From Ralstonia sp. UBA689 (GTDB lineage Bacteria; Pseudomonadota; Gammaproteobacteria; Burkholderiales; Burkholderiaceae), in assembly GCF_002298975.1 (NCBI RefSeq), contig NZ_DBMV01000011.1:62001-126000 (forward strand): 64,000 nucleotides of DNA, given 5' to 3'. Below are positions 42,521-51,612 of the stretch, in pieces. A program made the translations under genes and the position numbers. Below the pieces are notes generated by a model, which saw only the letters and a program-made list of their open reading frames with translations, was not told where the DNA came from and did no database searches. Each line of letters begins with the position of its first letter. Positions within the stretch are counted from its first letter, which is position 1.

Positions 42521-43612
42521 ATGGGTTCTTCTCCTCCGCGCCTCGTTGTTTCGGATCGTTCGCTCACCAGCGATGCGGCACAGGCCGCTGTTCGTCCAGC
42601 ACGACCGTACGCCACGCCCGCCGCCACAAATGTTGCACTGAATAACAATTTGCGCGGTGCAGCATCAACGCTGCCTGAGCAAGCTTCCGCGTGCAAGGAA
42701 ACGGCCGGCGCGGTGCCACTGCCGCGCGACGTCACAACCGAAGACTATTGGACGCAGGGTTACGCCAGCCGCATCCGCCTGCGTGTGTTCCGCCCTGAAA
42801 TGCACGCCGACGATGCCGCCGCGCCGCTGCGCCGCCCCGGCGTGCTGTACCTGCACGGCGGTGGTTTCGTGCGCGGCTCGATTGACGATGCCGATGCGCC
42901 GGCGCGCCTCCTTGCCGCCACCTTGCCGGCGGTGGTGGTCACGGTTGGCTACTCGCTGGCGCCGGCTGCGCCCTTCCCTGCCGCGCCGGAAGATGTGTAC
43001 GCCGCGCTGTGCTGCATGGCCGACCATGCCGAGGCATGGGGCATCGACCGTCGCCGCATCGCGGTGGCCGGACATGACGCAGGCGGCAACCTGTCTGCCG
43101 CGCTGTCGATGATTGCGCGCGACCGTGGCGGCCCGAACCTGCGCGCGCAGGTCCTGATCGCGCCGATGCTCGATCCGACCATGGCCCGCGTACGCCCAGA
43201 CCACCTGGCCGATGCCGACAACTCGGCCGAAGTCTGCGCCGATTGCTATCGCCAGTACTTGCCCCGGCCGACGGAGCGCGTGCACCCCTACGCCGCGCCG
43301 GTGGAATCGCGCCGCCTGCAGGGCCTGCCCCCCGCCCTGCTGCTCACCGCGCCGCAAGACCTGCTGCGCACCGAAGCCGAGCGCTATGCCGCGTGCCTGA
43401 TTGAGGCGGGCGTCGTCACGCAGGTCGTGCGCGTGAACGAGGCCTGCCATGACTCGATTGCCATGAGCGCAGTGGCGCAAGACGAGATGACGTGCTTCCT
43501 GCGCTGGCACCTCGGGATGACGCGGCAGGCAGCAGCACCCCGCAAACGCCGTCCACGTGCGGACCGGAAGGACCGCACCTCCATTGACCCGACCGGGGAG
43601 ACGCCTGGCTGA
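42521..43612 (+). CDS. Lipase-like alpha/beta hydrolase of the efflux operon (LlpE-like), nucleophile altered
   Basis: 363 residues of the hormone-sensitive-lipase group: oxyanion motif YLHGGGFVRGS, TLPAVVVTVGYSLAPAAPFPAAPEDV, and an acidic-His pair in LTAPQDLLRTEAE and EACHDSIAMS. The nucleophile elbow, normally GDSAGG, reads GHDAGGN, so Ser is replaced by Asp. An ordinary esterase mechanism is thus doubtful. Position between the LysR regulator and the RND genes matches llpE of the Burkholderia ceo and bpeEF clusters, whose role is unsettled. The first ~65 residues are low complexity; a shorter start is possible. Confidence 0.82.
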   Translation: MGSSPPRLVVSDRSLTSDAAQAAVRPARPYATPAATNVALNNNLRGAASTLPEQASACKETAGAVPLPRDVTTEDYWTQGYASRIRLRVFRPEMHADDAAAPLRRPGVLYLHGGGFVRGSIDDADAPARLLAATLPAVVVTVGYSLAPAAPFPAAPEDVYAALCCMADHAEAWGIDRRRIAVAGHDAGGNLSAALSMIARDRGGPNLRAQVLIAPMLDPTMARVRPDHLADADNSAEVCADCYRQYLPRPTERVHPYAAPVESRRLQGLPPALLLTAPQDLLRTEAERYAACLIEAGVVTQVVRVNEACHDSIAMSAVAQDEMTCFLRWHLGMTRQAAAPRKRRPRADRKDRTSIDPTGETPG

Positions 43613-43727
43613 ACCCATACAACAAGAAACGGAGTGCGAGGCCGCCCGCGTATTTCTACGCTGCGGCCAAAGCGCTTTGATCCAGTCTTTTCTCTTTGCT
43701 TACCCCAACAAAATCGAGAGAGTCATC

Positions 43728-45050
43728 ATGAGCCTGTCCAAACGCACACTCGCCATTTCGGTTGCCGCCGTGCTCGGCGTTGCAGCTGTGGGCACCTACG
43801 GTCTGGTCTCCAGTGCCGGCGCATCGCAGCAGCCAGCGGCCGCCCCCGCCGCCACGCCGGTGGATGTGGCGCCGGTGCTGGCCAAGAACGTTTCCGAATG
43901 GGACGAGTTTTCCGGCCGCATCGAAGCCGTTCAACGCGTTGAAGTCCGCCCGCTGGTGAGCGGCACCGTCACCGCCGTCCGCTTCAAGGACGGCAGCATC
44001 GTCAAGAAGGGCGACGCGCTGTTCACCATCGACCCGCGTCCCTATGCGGCCGAAGTGGCCCGCACGCAGGCTGCGTTGACCGCCGCCAAATCGCGCGTGG
44101 CCTACACCACTTCGGAGCTGGACCGTGCGCAAAAGCTGGTGGCCGACAACGCCATCGCGCGCCGCGAGTTTGAGGAGAAGGAAAACGCCGCACGCGAAGC
44201 ACAAGCCAACCTGCAAGGCGCCGCCGCCGCGCTGGAAGCCGCCAGGCTGAACCTGGAGTACACGCACATCGTGGCGCCGGTCGCGGGCCGCGTGTCGCGC
44301 GCAGAAATCACTGTCGGCAACGTCGTCTCCGCCGGTGGTGCTGCGCCGGTGCTGACGACGCTGGTATCGGTCTCGCCGATGTACGTGGCGTTCGATGCGG
44401 ATGAACAAAGCTACCTGCGCTACTCCGCCAAGGCGGCCCAGGGTGCAAAGACGCCGGTCTACATCGGGCTGGCCAATGAAGACGGCTACACGCGCGAAGG
44501 CGTGATCCAGTCCGTCGACAACCGGCTGGACGTGCGCTCGGGCACCATCCGCGTGCGCGCCACGCTGGACAACGCCGACGGCCGCCTCACGCCGGGTCTT
44601 TACGCCCGCGTGCGCATGAGCACCGGGGCACCGCACGACGCCATCCTCATCACCGACAAGGCCATCGGTACGGACCAGGACAAGAAGTTCGTCCTGGTGG
44701 TGGATGCCGCCAACAAGACGAGCTATCGCCCGGTTGTGCTGGGCGCCTCCATTGACGGCCTGCGCGTGGTCAAGTCGGGCCTGAAGGCCGGCGAGCGCAT
44801 TGTCGTCAACGGCATTCAGCGCGTGCGCCCGGGCGACGCCGTGGCACCCAACACGGTGACCATGGATAGCCTGGTCACCAAGCGCGTGGTGCTGCCGGGG
44901 GCACAACCTGACGCACCGGCCCAATCGGCCGAACTCGCCGCCGAAGCCAAAGCCGACACACCCGCCGCACCTGCCGCCAAGGCTGAAACCAAGCCCGCGA
45001 ACGCCAAGACCGCAGCCAACGCCCAACGCCTTCCGGCCGACCGCGCCTGA
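43728..45050 (+). CDS. RND efflux periplasmic adaptor (CeoA/BpeE/MexE-like)
   Basis: 440 residues from the ATG at 43728 (GAGAGA upstream). Lipoyl and alpha-hairpin domains (VEVRPLVSGTVTAVRFKDGSIVKKGDALFTID, RAQKLVADNAIARREFEEKENAA) and the beta-barrel region GVIQSVDNRLDVRSGTIRVRA. The N-terminus is a membrane-anchor signal sequence without a lipobox Cys. The last ~60 residues are Ala/Lys-rich. It joins the RND pump to the outer-membrane channel. Distance of 115 bases from the hydrolase. Confidence 0.94.
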   Translation: MSLSKRTLAISVAAVLGVAAVGTYGLVSSAGASQQPAAAPAATPVDVAPVLAKNVSEWDEFSGRIEAVQRVEVRPLVSGTVTAVRFKDGSIVKKGDALFTIDPRPYAAEVARTQAALTAAKSRVAYTTSELDRAQKLVADNAIARREFEEKENAAREAQANLQGAAAALEAARLNLEYTHIVAPVAGRVSRAEITVGNVVSAGGAAPVLTTLVSVSPMYVAFDADEQSYLRYSAKAAQGAKTPVYIGLANEDGYTREGVIQSVDNRLDVRSGTIRVRATLDNADGRLTPGLYARVRMSTGAPHDAILITDKAIGTDQDKKFVLVVDAANKTSYRPVVLGASIDGLRVVKSGLKAGERIVVNGIQRVRPGDAVAPNTVTMDSLVTKRVVLPGAQPDAPAQSAELAAEAKADTPAAPAAKAETKPANAKTAANAQRLPADRA

Positions 45051-45078
45051 TTGCGACTGAAACTCATCGCTCACAGCC

Positions 45079-48000
45079 ATGAACTTCTCTAAATTTTTCG
45101 TGGACCGCCCGATCTTTGCGGGCGTGTTATCCACGCTGATCCTGCTGATCGGGATCATCTCGATCTGGCGATTGCCGATCTCGGAGTATCCCGAGGTCGT
45201 GCCGCCTTCGGTGGTGGTGCGCGCGCAGTTCCCGGGCGCCAACCCGAAGGTGATTGCCGAGACCGTCGCCTCGCCGCTCGAAGAACAGATCAACGGCGTC
45301 GAAAACATGCTCTACATGCAGTCGCAGGCCAACAGCGACGGCAACCTGACCACGACGGTCACCTTCAAGCTGGGCACCGACCCGGACAAGGCACAGCAGC
45401 TCGTGCAGAACCGCGTGTCGCAGGCGCTGCCGCGTCTGCCCGACGTGGTGCAACGCCTGGGCGTGACCACCGTCAAGAGCAGCCCCGACCTGACGATGGT
45501 GGTGCACTTGCTGTCGCCCAACGACCGCTACGACATGACGTACCTGCGCAACTACGCCGTGCTGAACGTCAAAGACCGTTTGGCGCGTATCAGCGGCGTC
45601 GGCCAGGTGCAACTGTTCGGCTCGGGTGACTATTCGATGCGCGTGTGGCTCGACCCGAACAAGGTGGCCGAGCGTGGCCTGACTGCCAACGAAGTGGTCA
45701 AGGCCATCCGTGACCAGAACGTGCAGGTGGCAGCGGGCGTGATCGGCGGCTCGCCGTCGGTGCCGGGCACGGACCTGCAACTGTCCGTCAACGCACAGGG
45801 CCGCTTGAAGACCGAGCAGGAGTTCGGCGACATCATCCTGAAGAGTTCGCCCGATGGCGCCGTCACGTACCTGCGTGACGTGGCCCGTATCGAGCTGGCT
45901 GCGTCGGAATATGGCCTGCGCTCGCTGCTGGACAACAAGCAGGCGGTGGCCATTCCGATCTTCCAGGCACCGGGTTCCAATGCGCTGCAGATTTCGGATG
46001 ACGTGCGCAAGACGATGGCCGAGCTGAAGGAAGACTTTCCCGAAGGCGTCGACTACCGCATCGTCTATGACCCGACGCAGTTCGTCCGGTCCAGTATCGA
46101 AGCCGTCACGCACACGCTGCTGGAAGCGGTGGCGCTTGTGGTGCTGGTGGTGATCCTGTTCCTGCAGACGTGGCGCGCATCGATCATTCCGCTGCTGGCG
46201 GTGCCGGTGTCCATCATCGGTACGTTCGGCCTGATGCTGATGTTCGGCTTCTCGATCAATGCGCTGTCGCTGTTCGGGCTGGTGCTGGCGATCGGGATCG
46301 TGGTGGACGACGCCATCGTGGTGGTGGAAAACGTCGAGCGGAACATCGCCGAAGGGTTATCGCCGCGCGAGGCCACGTACAAGGCCATGCGCGAGGTGAG
46401 CGGCCCGATCATCGCCATTGCCCTGACGCTGATTGCCGTGTTCGTGCCGCTGGCCTTCATGACGGGCCTGACCGGTCAGTTCTACAAGCAGTTCGCACTG
46501 ACGATCTCCATCTCGACCGTCATCTCGGCCTTCAACTCGCTCACGCTGTCGCCGGCGCTGGCCGCCCTGCTGCTCAAGAGCCATGACGCGCCGAAGGATT
46601 GGCTAGCGCGCACGATGGACAAGGGCCTGGGCTGGATCTTCCGTCCGTTCAACCGCGTGTTTGGTGCCGCATCCGAATCGTACGGCCGCAGCACCTCGCG
46701 CGTGATCGGCCGCAAGGCGGTAATGCTGGGCATCTACCTGGCGTTGATCGGGGCGACCGCGCTGCTGTTCAACAAGGTGCCGGGCGGCTTCGTGCCGATG
46801 CAGGACAAGCAATACCTCGTGAGCTTCGCGCAGCTGCCGGACGGCGCCTCGCTTGACCGCACAGAAGACGTGATCCGCCGCATGTCCGACATCGCTCTGA
46901 AGCACCCCGGCGTGGAAAGCGCCGTGGCCTTCCCGGGCCTGTCCATCAACGGCTTCACCAACAGCCCGAGCGCTGGCATCGTGTTCGTCACGCTCAAACC
47001 GTTTGACCAGCGCAAGAGTGCCGACCTGTCGGGCGGTGCGATTGCAGGCCAGTTGAACAAGCAATACGGCGCCATCAAGGACGCCTTCATTGCCGTGTTC
47101 CCGCCGCCGCCGGTGCAAGGCCTCGGCACGGTGGGGGGCTTCAAGCTACAACTGGAAGACCGCGGCTCGGTCGGCTACGAGCAACTCTTTGCCGCCACGC
47201 AGGCCTTCATGGCCAAGGCACGCAAGACGCCTGAGCTGGGCCCATCGTTCTCGAGCTACCAGATCAACGTGCCGCAGTTGAATGCTGATCTGGACCGCGT
47301 GAAGGCCAAGCAGCTTGGCGTGCCGGTCACGGATGTGTTCGACACGATGCAGGTGTACCTGGGCTCGCTGTACGTGAACGACTTCAACCGCTTCGGCCGC
47401 ACGTATCAGGTGAAGGTGCAGGCAGACGCGCCGTTCCGCGCCCATGCAGAAGACATCCTGCAACTGAAGACGCGCAACACCGCCGGCGAGATGGTTCCGC
47501 TGTCGTCGCTGCTGCGCGTGTCGCAAGGCTTCGGGCCGGACATGGTCGTGCGCTACAACGGCTACACCGCTGCCGACATCAACGGTGGCCCGGCCCCGGG
47601 CTTCTCGTCGGGCCAAGCACAGGCGGCCGTGGAACGCATCGCGCATGAAACGCTGCCCAAGGGCGTGCGCTTCGAGTGGACGGACCTGACGTATCAGCAG
47701 ATCCTGGCCGGCAACTCGGCCGTGTGGATCTTCCCGATCTGCGTGCTGCTGGTGTTCCTGGTGCTCGCTGCGCAGTACGAAAGCCTGACGCTGCCGCTGG
47801 CCGTGATCCTGATCGTGCCGATGAGCCTGTTCGCCGCCATGCTGGGCGTCTGGCTCTCGCATGGAGACAACAACATCTTCACGCAGATCGGTCTGGTGGT
47901 GCTGGTGGGGCTGGCGTGCAAGAACGCCATCCTGATCGTGGAGTTTGCGCGCGAGCTCGAGCTGCAAGGTCGCACCATCGTGGAAGCCGCCATCGAGGCC

Positions 48001-48285
48001 TGCCGCCTGCGTCTGCGCCCGATCCTGATGACGTCGATCGCTTTCATCATGGGCGTGGTGCCCCTGGTGCTGTCGACCGGCGCCGGTGCGGAAATGCGTC
48101 ATGCCATGGGCGTGGCCGTGTTCGCGGGGATGCTGGGTGTGACGCTGTTCGGCCTGTTCCTCACGCCGGTGTTCTACGTGCTGCTGCGCACGCTGGCGGC
48201 ACGCCGCGGCCAGCGCTCGGAAGATGCACCCGATCGTGATCTGGACCTGGATGGTGCGCTGCCCGTACCGTCGGCCCAGCACTAA
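45079..48285 (+). CDS. RND multidrug efflux transporter (CeoB/BpeF/MexF-like)
   Basis: 1068 residues, HAE1 family. Starts MNFSKFFVDRPIFAGVLSTL; proton-relay Asp pair is seen in VDDAIVVVENVERNIAEG within helix 4, and the periplasmic loop GANPKVIAETVASPLEEQINGVENMLYM is characteristic. Twelve membrane helices expected, with the repeat GLACKNAILIVEFARELE in the second half. Exports drugs such as chloramphenicol, trimethoprim and quinolones in its Burkholderia relatives; the range here is inferred. Confidence 0.96.
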   Translation: MNFSKFFVDRPIFAGVLSTLILLIGIISIWRLPISEYPEVVPPSVVVRAQFPGANPKVIAETVASPLEEQINGVENMLYMQSQANSDGNLTTTVTFKLGTDPDKAQQLVQNRVSQALPRLPDVVQRLGVTTVKSSPDLTMVVHLLSPNDRYDMTYLRNYAVLNVKDRLARISGVGQVQLFGSGDYSMRVWLDPNKVAERGLTANEVVKAIRDQNVQVAAGVIGGSPSVPGTDLQLSVNAQGRLKTEQEFGDIILKSSPDGAVTYLRDVARIELAASEYGLRSLLDNKQAVAIPIFQAPGSNALQISDDVRKTMAELKEDFPEGVDYRIVYDPTQFVRSSIEAVTHTLLEAVALVVLVVILFLQTWRASIIPLLAVPVSIIGTFGLMLMFGFSINALSLFGLVLAIGIVVDDAIVVVENVERNIAEGLSPREATYKAMREVSGPIIAIALTLIAVFVPLAFMTGLTGQFYKQFALTISISTVISAFNSLTLSPALAALLLKSHDAPKDWLARTMDKGLGWIFRPFNRVFGAASESYGRSTSRVIGRKAVMLGIYLALIGATALLFNKVPGGFVPMQDKQYLVSFAQLPDGASLDRTEDVIRRMSDIALKHPGVESAVAFPGLSINGFTNSPSAGIVFVTLKPFDQRKSADLSGGAIAGQLNKQYGAIKDAFIAVFPPPPVQGLGTVGGFKLQLEDRGSVGYEQLFAATQAFMAKARKTPELGPSFSSYQINVPQLNADLDRVKAKQLGVPVTDVFDTMQVYLGSLYVNDFNRFGRTYQVKVQADAPFRAHAEDILQLKTRNTAGEMVPLSSLLRVSQGFGPDMVVRYNGYTAADINGGPAPGFSSGQAQAAVERIAHETLPKGVRFEWTDLTYQQILAGNSAVWIFPICVLLVFLVLAAQYESLTLPLAVILIVPMSLFAAMLGVWLSHGDNNIFTQIGLVVLVGLACKNAILIVEFARELELQGRTIVEAAIEACRLRLRPILMTSIAFIMGVVPLVLSTGAGAEMRHAMGVAVFAGMLGVTLFGLFLTPVFYVLLRTLAARRGQRSEDAPDRDLDLDGALPVPSAQH

Positions 48286-48310
48286 GGTCAACACTCATCA
48301 AGACATCGTT

Positions 48311-49840
48311 ATGAACGCGTCGACACAACAACAAACAGGTCCGGCCATGCGCACGGGCCGCTGGACTCCGCTGGCGCTGGCCGCCGCGCTGTTCCTCGCG
48401 GCCTGCTCGCTCGCCCCGACCTACGAGAAGCCGGACGTTGGCACGCCCAACGCCTTCAAGGAAGCGGCACAACCCGCTGATGCACCCCTGACCGCAGGCG
48501 AGCAAGGCAAGTGGAAGACCGCCGAGCCCGCCCTGCCCGCCGACGGCGCATGGTGGAAGATCTTCAACGACCCAACGCTCGACAAGCTCGAAGCGCAGGC
48601 CGCTGAAGCCAGCCCCACGCTGGCCGCTGCCGCCGCCCGCGTGACGCAGGCGCGCGCGTTCGTGCAGGCCAACCGTGCATCGCTGTTCCCGGAACTGGAT
48701 GCGGGCTTCGGCCCGACGCGCCAGCGGGCTTCGGCGGCATCGGCCGGCTTGCCGGTCGGCGCGAACGTGCAGCCGCAGACGTACTGGCGCGCGCAGTCCA
48801 CGGTGGCGTATGAGGTCGACCTGTTCGGCCGCGTGCGCAACAACATCGATGCCGCCGGCGCCGACGCCGAGCGCGTCGAAGCGCTGTACCGCGCGGCTCG
48901 TCTGTCATTGCAGGCCGACGTGGCGCAGACGTACTTCAGCCTGCGCACGCTGGATGCGGAAGAGGCGTTGCTCTCGCGCACGCTGGTCGGCCGTGAAGAG
49001 GCGCTCAAGCTGGTGCAGCGCCGCTTCAACACGGGCGACATTGGCGAACTGGACGTCGCCCGCGCCGATGCCGAACTGGCCACGGCGCGCTCCGACCGCA
49101 TCGGCGTACAGCGCCGCCGTGCGGTGCTGGAACACGCGCTCGCAACGCTGCTGGGCAAGGCACCGGCCGATTTCACGATGGGCACAGACCCGCTGCAATC
49201 GGCCGATGTGCGCGTACCGGCCGGCCTGCCCTCCGCCCTGCTGGAGCGCCGCCCCGACGTTGCCGCCGCCGAACGCTCGATGGCTGCGGCCAACGCGCGC
49301 ATCGGCGTGGCGCGTGCGGCGTTCTTCCCGCAACTGCAGCTCACGGGCGGCTTCGGCTACGAGTCGCACGACATCGGCGACCTCCTCAAGTGGGGCAGCC
49401 GCACGTGGATTCTCGGGCCGCTGGTCGGCACCGCGCTGTCGCTGCCGATCTTCGACGGTGGCGCCCGCAGCGCCGGCGTGAAGCAAGCGCGTGCCGCGTA
49501 TGAAGAGAACGTCGCCAATTACCGCGAAAGCGTGCTCGTCGCCTTCCGCGAGGTGGAAGACAACCTGTCGGACCTGCGCCTGCTGGCCGATCAATCCAAG
49601 GCCCAGGATGACGCCGTGCGTGCCTCGTCGCGCGCCGCGCAGCTCTCACGCACGCGCTATAACGCGGGCTCGGTCAACTATCTGGACGTGATCGACGCGG
49701 AGCGCAACATGCTCTCGGCCGAACGCATCGGCGTGCAGTTGACCGGTGCGCGCGTGAATGCGACGGTGGGGCTGATCAAGGCGCTGGGCGGGGGGTGGGG
49801 TGACCTGCCGAAGCCTCAAGCGACGGTGGCTCAACAGTAA
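48311..49840 (+). CDS. RND efflux outer-membrane factor (OpcM/OprC/OprN-like lipoprotein)
   Basis: 509 residues from the ATG at 48311. Lipobox LAACS (Cys about 37) and LAPTYEKPDVGTP, then two OEP repeats (WWKIFNDPTLDKLEAQAAEASPTL, SLQADVAQTYFSLRTLDAEEALL, LLERRPDVAAAERSMAAANARIGVARAAFFPQ). TolC-like trimeric channel partner of the pump. Immediately follows the transporter; closed by a strong terminator. Confidence 0.95.
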   Translation: MNASTQQQTGPAMRTGRWTPLALAAALFLAACSLAPTYEKPDVGTPNAFKEAAQPADAPLTAGEQGKWKTAEPALPADGAWWKIFNDPTLDKLEAQAAEASPTLAAAAARVTQARAFVQANRASLFPELDAGFGPTRQRASAASAGLPVGANVQPQTYWRAQSTVAYEVDLFGRVRNNIDAAGADAERVEALYRAARLSLQADVAQTYFSLRTLDAEEALLSRTLVGREEALKLVQRRFNTGDIGELDVARADAELATARSDRIGVQRRRAVLEHALATLLGKAPADFTMGTDPLQSADVRVPAGLPSALLERRPDVAAAERSMAAANARIGVARAAFFPQLQLTGGFGYESHDIGDLLKWGSRTWILGPLVGTALSLPIFDGGARSAGVKQARAAYEENVANYRESVLVAFREVEDNLSDLRLLADQSKAQDDAVRASSRAAQLSRTRYNAGSVNYLDVIDAERNMLSAERIGVQLTGARVNATVGLIKALGGGWGDLPKPQATVAQQ

Positions 49841-49878
49841 GGACACTCTCTCCTTCTCTCTCTGGAAAGCGAGACTCT

Positions 49879-49904
49879 GCGCGGCTTCGGCCGCGCTTTT
49901 TTTT
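49879..49904 (+). terminator. Rho-independent terminator of the efflux operon
   Basis: GCGCGGC, TTCG tetraloop, GCCGCGC, then eight T. Confidence 0.93.
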
Positions 49905-49987
49905 GATCACGCGCTCACATGCCAAGGCGTTTTTCAATGCAGGTTTGCTCGACGCCGATGTCCGAGTCGCCACTGCGTTCCGGGCGC

Positions 49988-50191
49988 CTAAGAATCCTGC
50001 CCCGAACCGATCTTCGACGGTGACTGCGGCGCCTCCAGCGCCAATCCCGGCGTCTTCCGCAGCGGATGCTTGAGTAAGCCATCGACGAGTGGCTCGCCGG
50101 CAAGCTCCTGCGCGACCGCCCCGCCCTTCGCTATTCCGGACAGGGCCAGGGCCAGCGCGGCACACCGCCAGGAAGAACGGCGTTCATCCAT
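49988..50191 (-). CDS. Small exported protein, unknown
   Basis: 67 residues. The ATG at 50191 overlaps the end of the preceding 54-residue frame by eight bases. The N-terminus resembles a signal peptide (WRCAALALALSGIAKGGAVA-QE), followed by a short mature peptide (LAGEPLVDGLLKHPLRKTPG). Probably coupled to the interrupted LuxR gene upstream. It could be noise, but the overlap chain and signal sequence argue for expression. Confidence 0.45.
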   Translation of the reverse strand: MDERRSSWRCAALALALSGIAKGGAVAQELAGEPLVDGLLKHPLRKTPGLALEAPQSPSKIGSGQDS

Positions 50192-50348
50192 TGCGTTCAC
50201 CCTCGGTGTGCCGGATTGGGTTGAGCTGCATGTCACGGTAATCCTGCGCCAGTTTGGCGCGGTCGATCTTGAAGTTGACGGATACCGGCAACGTTTGCCG
50301 CGGAATCAGCTCCGAGGGGATCCTATAGGGCGGCAGCGTTCCATCCAT
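50184..50348 (-). CDS. 54-residue protein coupled to the interrupted LuxR gene
   Basis: Begins MDGTLPPYRIPSELIPRQTL; the ATG shares one base with the LuxR stop. The sequence is soluble with mixed charge (FKIDRAKLAQDYRDMQLNPI). It has no signal or membrane segment. Its start and stop overlap both neighbours, which suggests a three-gene operon with the LuxR frame and the small exported protein. I do not recognise a family. Confidence 0.45.
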   Translation of the reverse strand: MDGTLPPYRIPSELIPRQTLPVSVNFKIDRAKLAQDYRDMQLNPIRHTEGERNG

Positions 50349-51166
50349 CAGATCAGGTTCAGCCGACCGGCAATGTAGGCCAGTTGCGCCCGGTTGGACG
50401 CGCCATAACGGCGGCAGATCAGGCGCAGGTGATAGTCCACGTTGTGCGCGGTGGTGTGCAGCCTGATGGCGATCTCCTTGTCGCTCATGCCGGCGGCCAG
50501 GCAAGTCACCACCCTGCGTTGAATGGCCGACAACGCGGTCTCTGCCGGGCACATGCGGGCGTTGCGCGTGAACGTTTGCAGCGGCGTCCGCCAAACTTGG
50601 TGCAGCGCCGTGCCGAACAGGATCGACTGGCCGAGCACGCTATCGGTGATCCACTCGCGCCCCGCATGCGGCGATGCTAGGCTGACCACCGCGTCGCTCG
50701 TCCCCTTGCCCGCGCCCAGGCTGAACATCACGCCGCTGCGCAGGCCGTGCTCGTCCATCGCCTGCAGAAACGTGCGCAACGCCGGCTCCATGCGCGGCTG
50801 GCTGCGCGCCAGCGATGCCAGATCCCACACCAGCGGCAACCCGGTAGCAAACACCACCGGCAGGCGTGGGTCGACGGCAAGCAAGCGTTCATTGCAATAC
50901 CGCTGCGCGAAACGCGGTGCTACCTAGTTCTGCAGCATGGCAGCAGCCGGCGGCCCGCCTTCATGCCGCTCGGTCAGAGCATAGGTGAGCGACGAAAAGC
51001 CCATCAGCCCCAGCAGCCCCGATACGATGCGCGCGCGTTCGGGCACGCCACGGGCGGCCAGCAGCTCCGTGGCAAGGTGCAGGCGGCCGGGTTGTGCCGG
51101 CGCGGACTCGAACACCAGCGCATGTTCTTCGACCGGGATGATCTCCGTGCCCGGCGGCAGCGGCAC
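50348..51166 (-). pseudogene. LuxR-type autoinducer-domain regulator interrupted by an in-frame TAG
   Basis: The frame starts at a GTG (51166: MPLPPGTEIIPVEEHALVFE), runs to TAG at 50924-50926 (AAAMLQN*), and continues in the same frame without a shift (VAPRFAQRYCNERLLAVDPRLP) to a stop at 50348. Combined it would be 272 codons, the length of TraR/SolR-like proteins. The first part has LLGLMGFSSLTYALTERH and the second DPRLPVVFATGLPLVWDLA of the autoinducer-binding domain; the C-terminus has a full GerE helix-turn-helix (ETALSAIQRRVVTCLAAGMS, KEIAIRLHTTAHNVDYHLRL). One base change (for example TGG to TAG; a Trp is common here) would explain it. No LuxI is nearby. Alternatives are a sequencing error or stop readthrough. 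Confidence 0.8.
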
Positions 51167-51519
51167 GAAAGAGCGGTCGCCATTGGCTGCGTGGTCCGGA
51201 GCAACGCGTTCAAAGAGTGCGTCGGCGTGCCCCGGGCAACGGTGCCACGCCCTCCCGGGGCGGGCCGCGCATCCAGGTCAATCTGGACGGAAGCGCTCGC
51301 GGGGTGGAAATGCCGGGCTGCGCGCCCTTGAGTGTGGCGCGCCTGTCCAGTAGGGGCGCCAAGTCTTCAGCGCGGGGAAAACGTACTGCCTGCAAACCAT
51401 CCGAGCGATGTGCGGCGGCCATTGTCGTCCTCCGGTCATGTTGGGAAACCCGCTCGGCCGGCCAGCCGGCGCCGTGGCAGGATCATATGCCGGACATCAA
51501 TGCTCAAGGATTGACCGCC

Positions 51520-51543
51520 CGTTATAGTCAACTCTATATTGCG
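51520..51543. promoter_or_regulatory. Candidate ModE-binding site upstream of modB
   Basis: CGTTATA (51520-51526), eight bases, TATATTGCG (51535-51543). This resembles the E. coli ModE box, which has CGTTATAT and an inverted half. It is 70 bases before modB, and modE lies 2 kb downstream. The stretch 51167-51519 contains no gene I would support. Confidence 0.55.
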
Positions 51544-51612
51544 CATAACACACTTGATTCGTCGCTGGCGACCAACGGGATCCTCCTGCGGCCCATAGCG
51601 ATTTCGCAACGC

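Noticed and set aside
43656..45308. A 550-codon minus-strand frame across the efflux adaptor
   Set aside because: Covers the junction of two clearly coding plus-strand genes; no recognisable domain.
51217..51612. Longer N-terminal extension of modB
   Set aside because: It is antisense to the LuxR pseudogene's 5' side and non-coding DNA, with no ModB-like sequence before the ATG at 51613.
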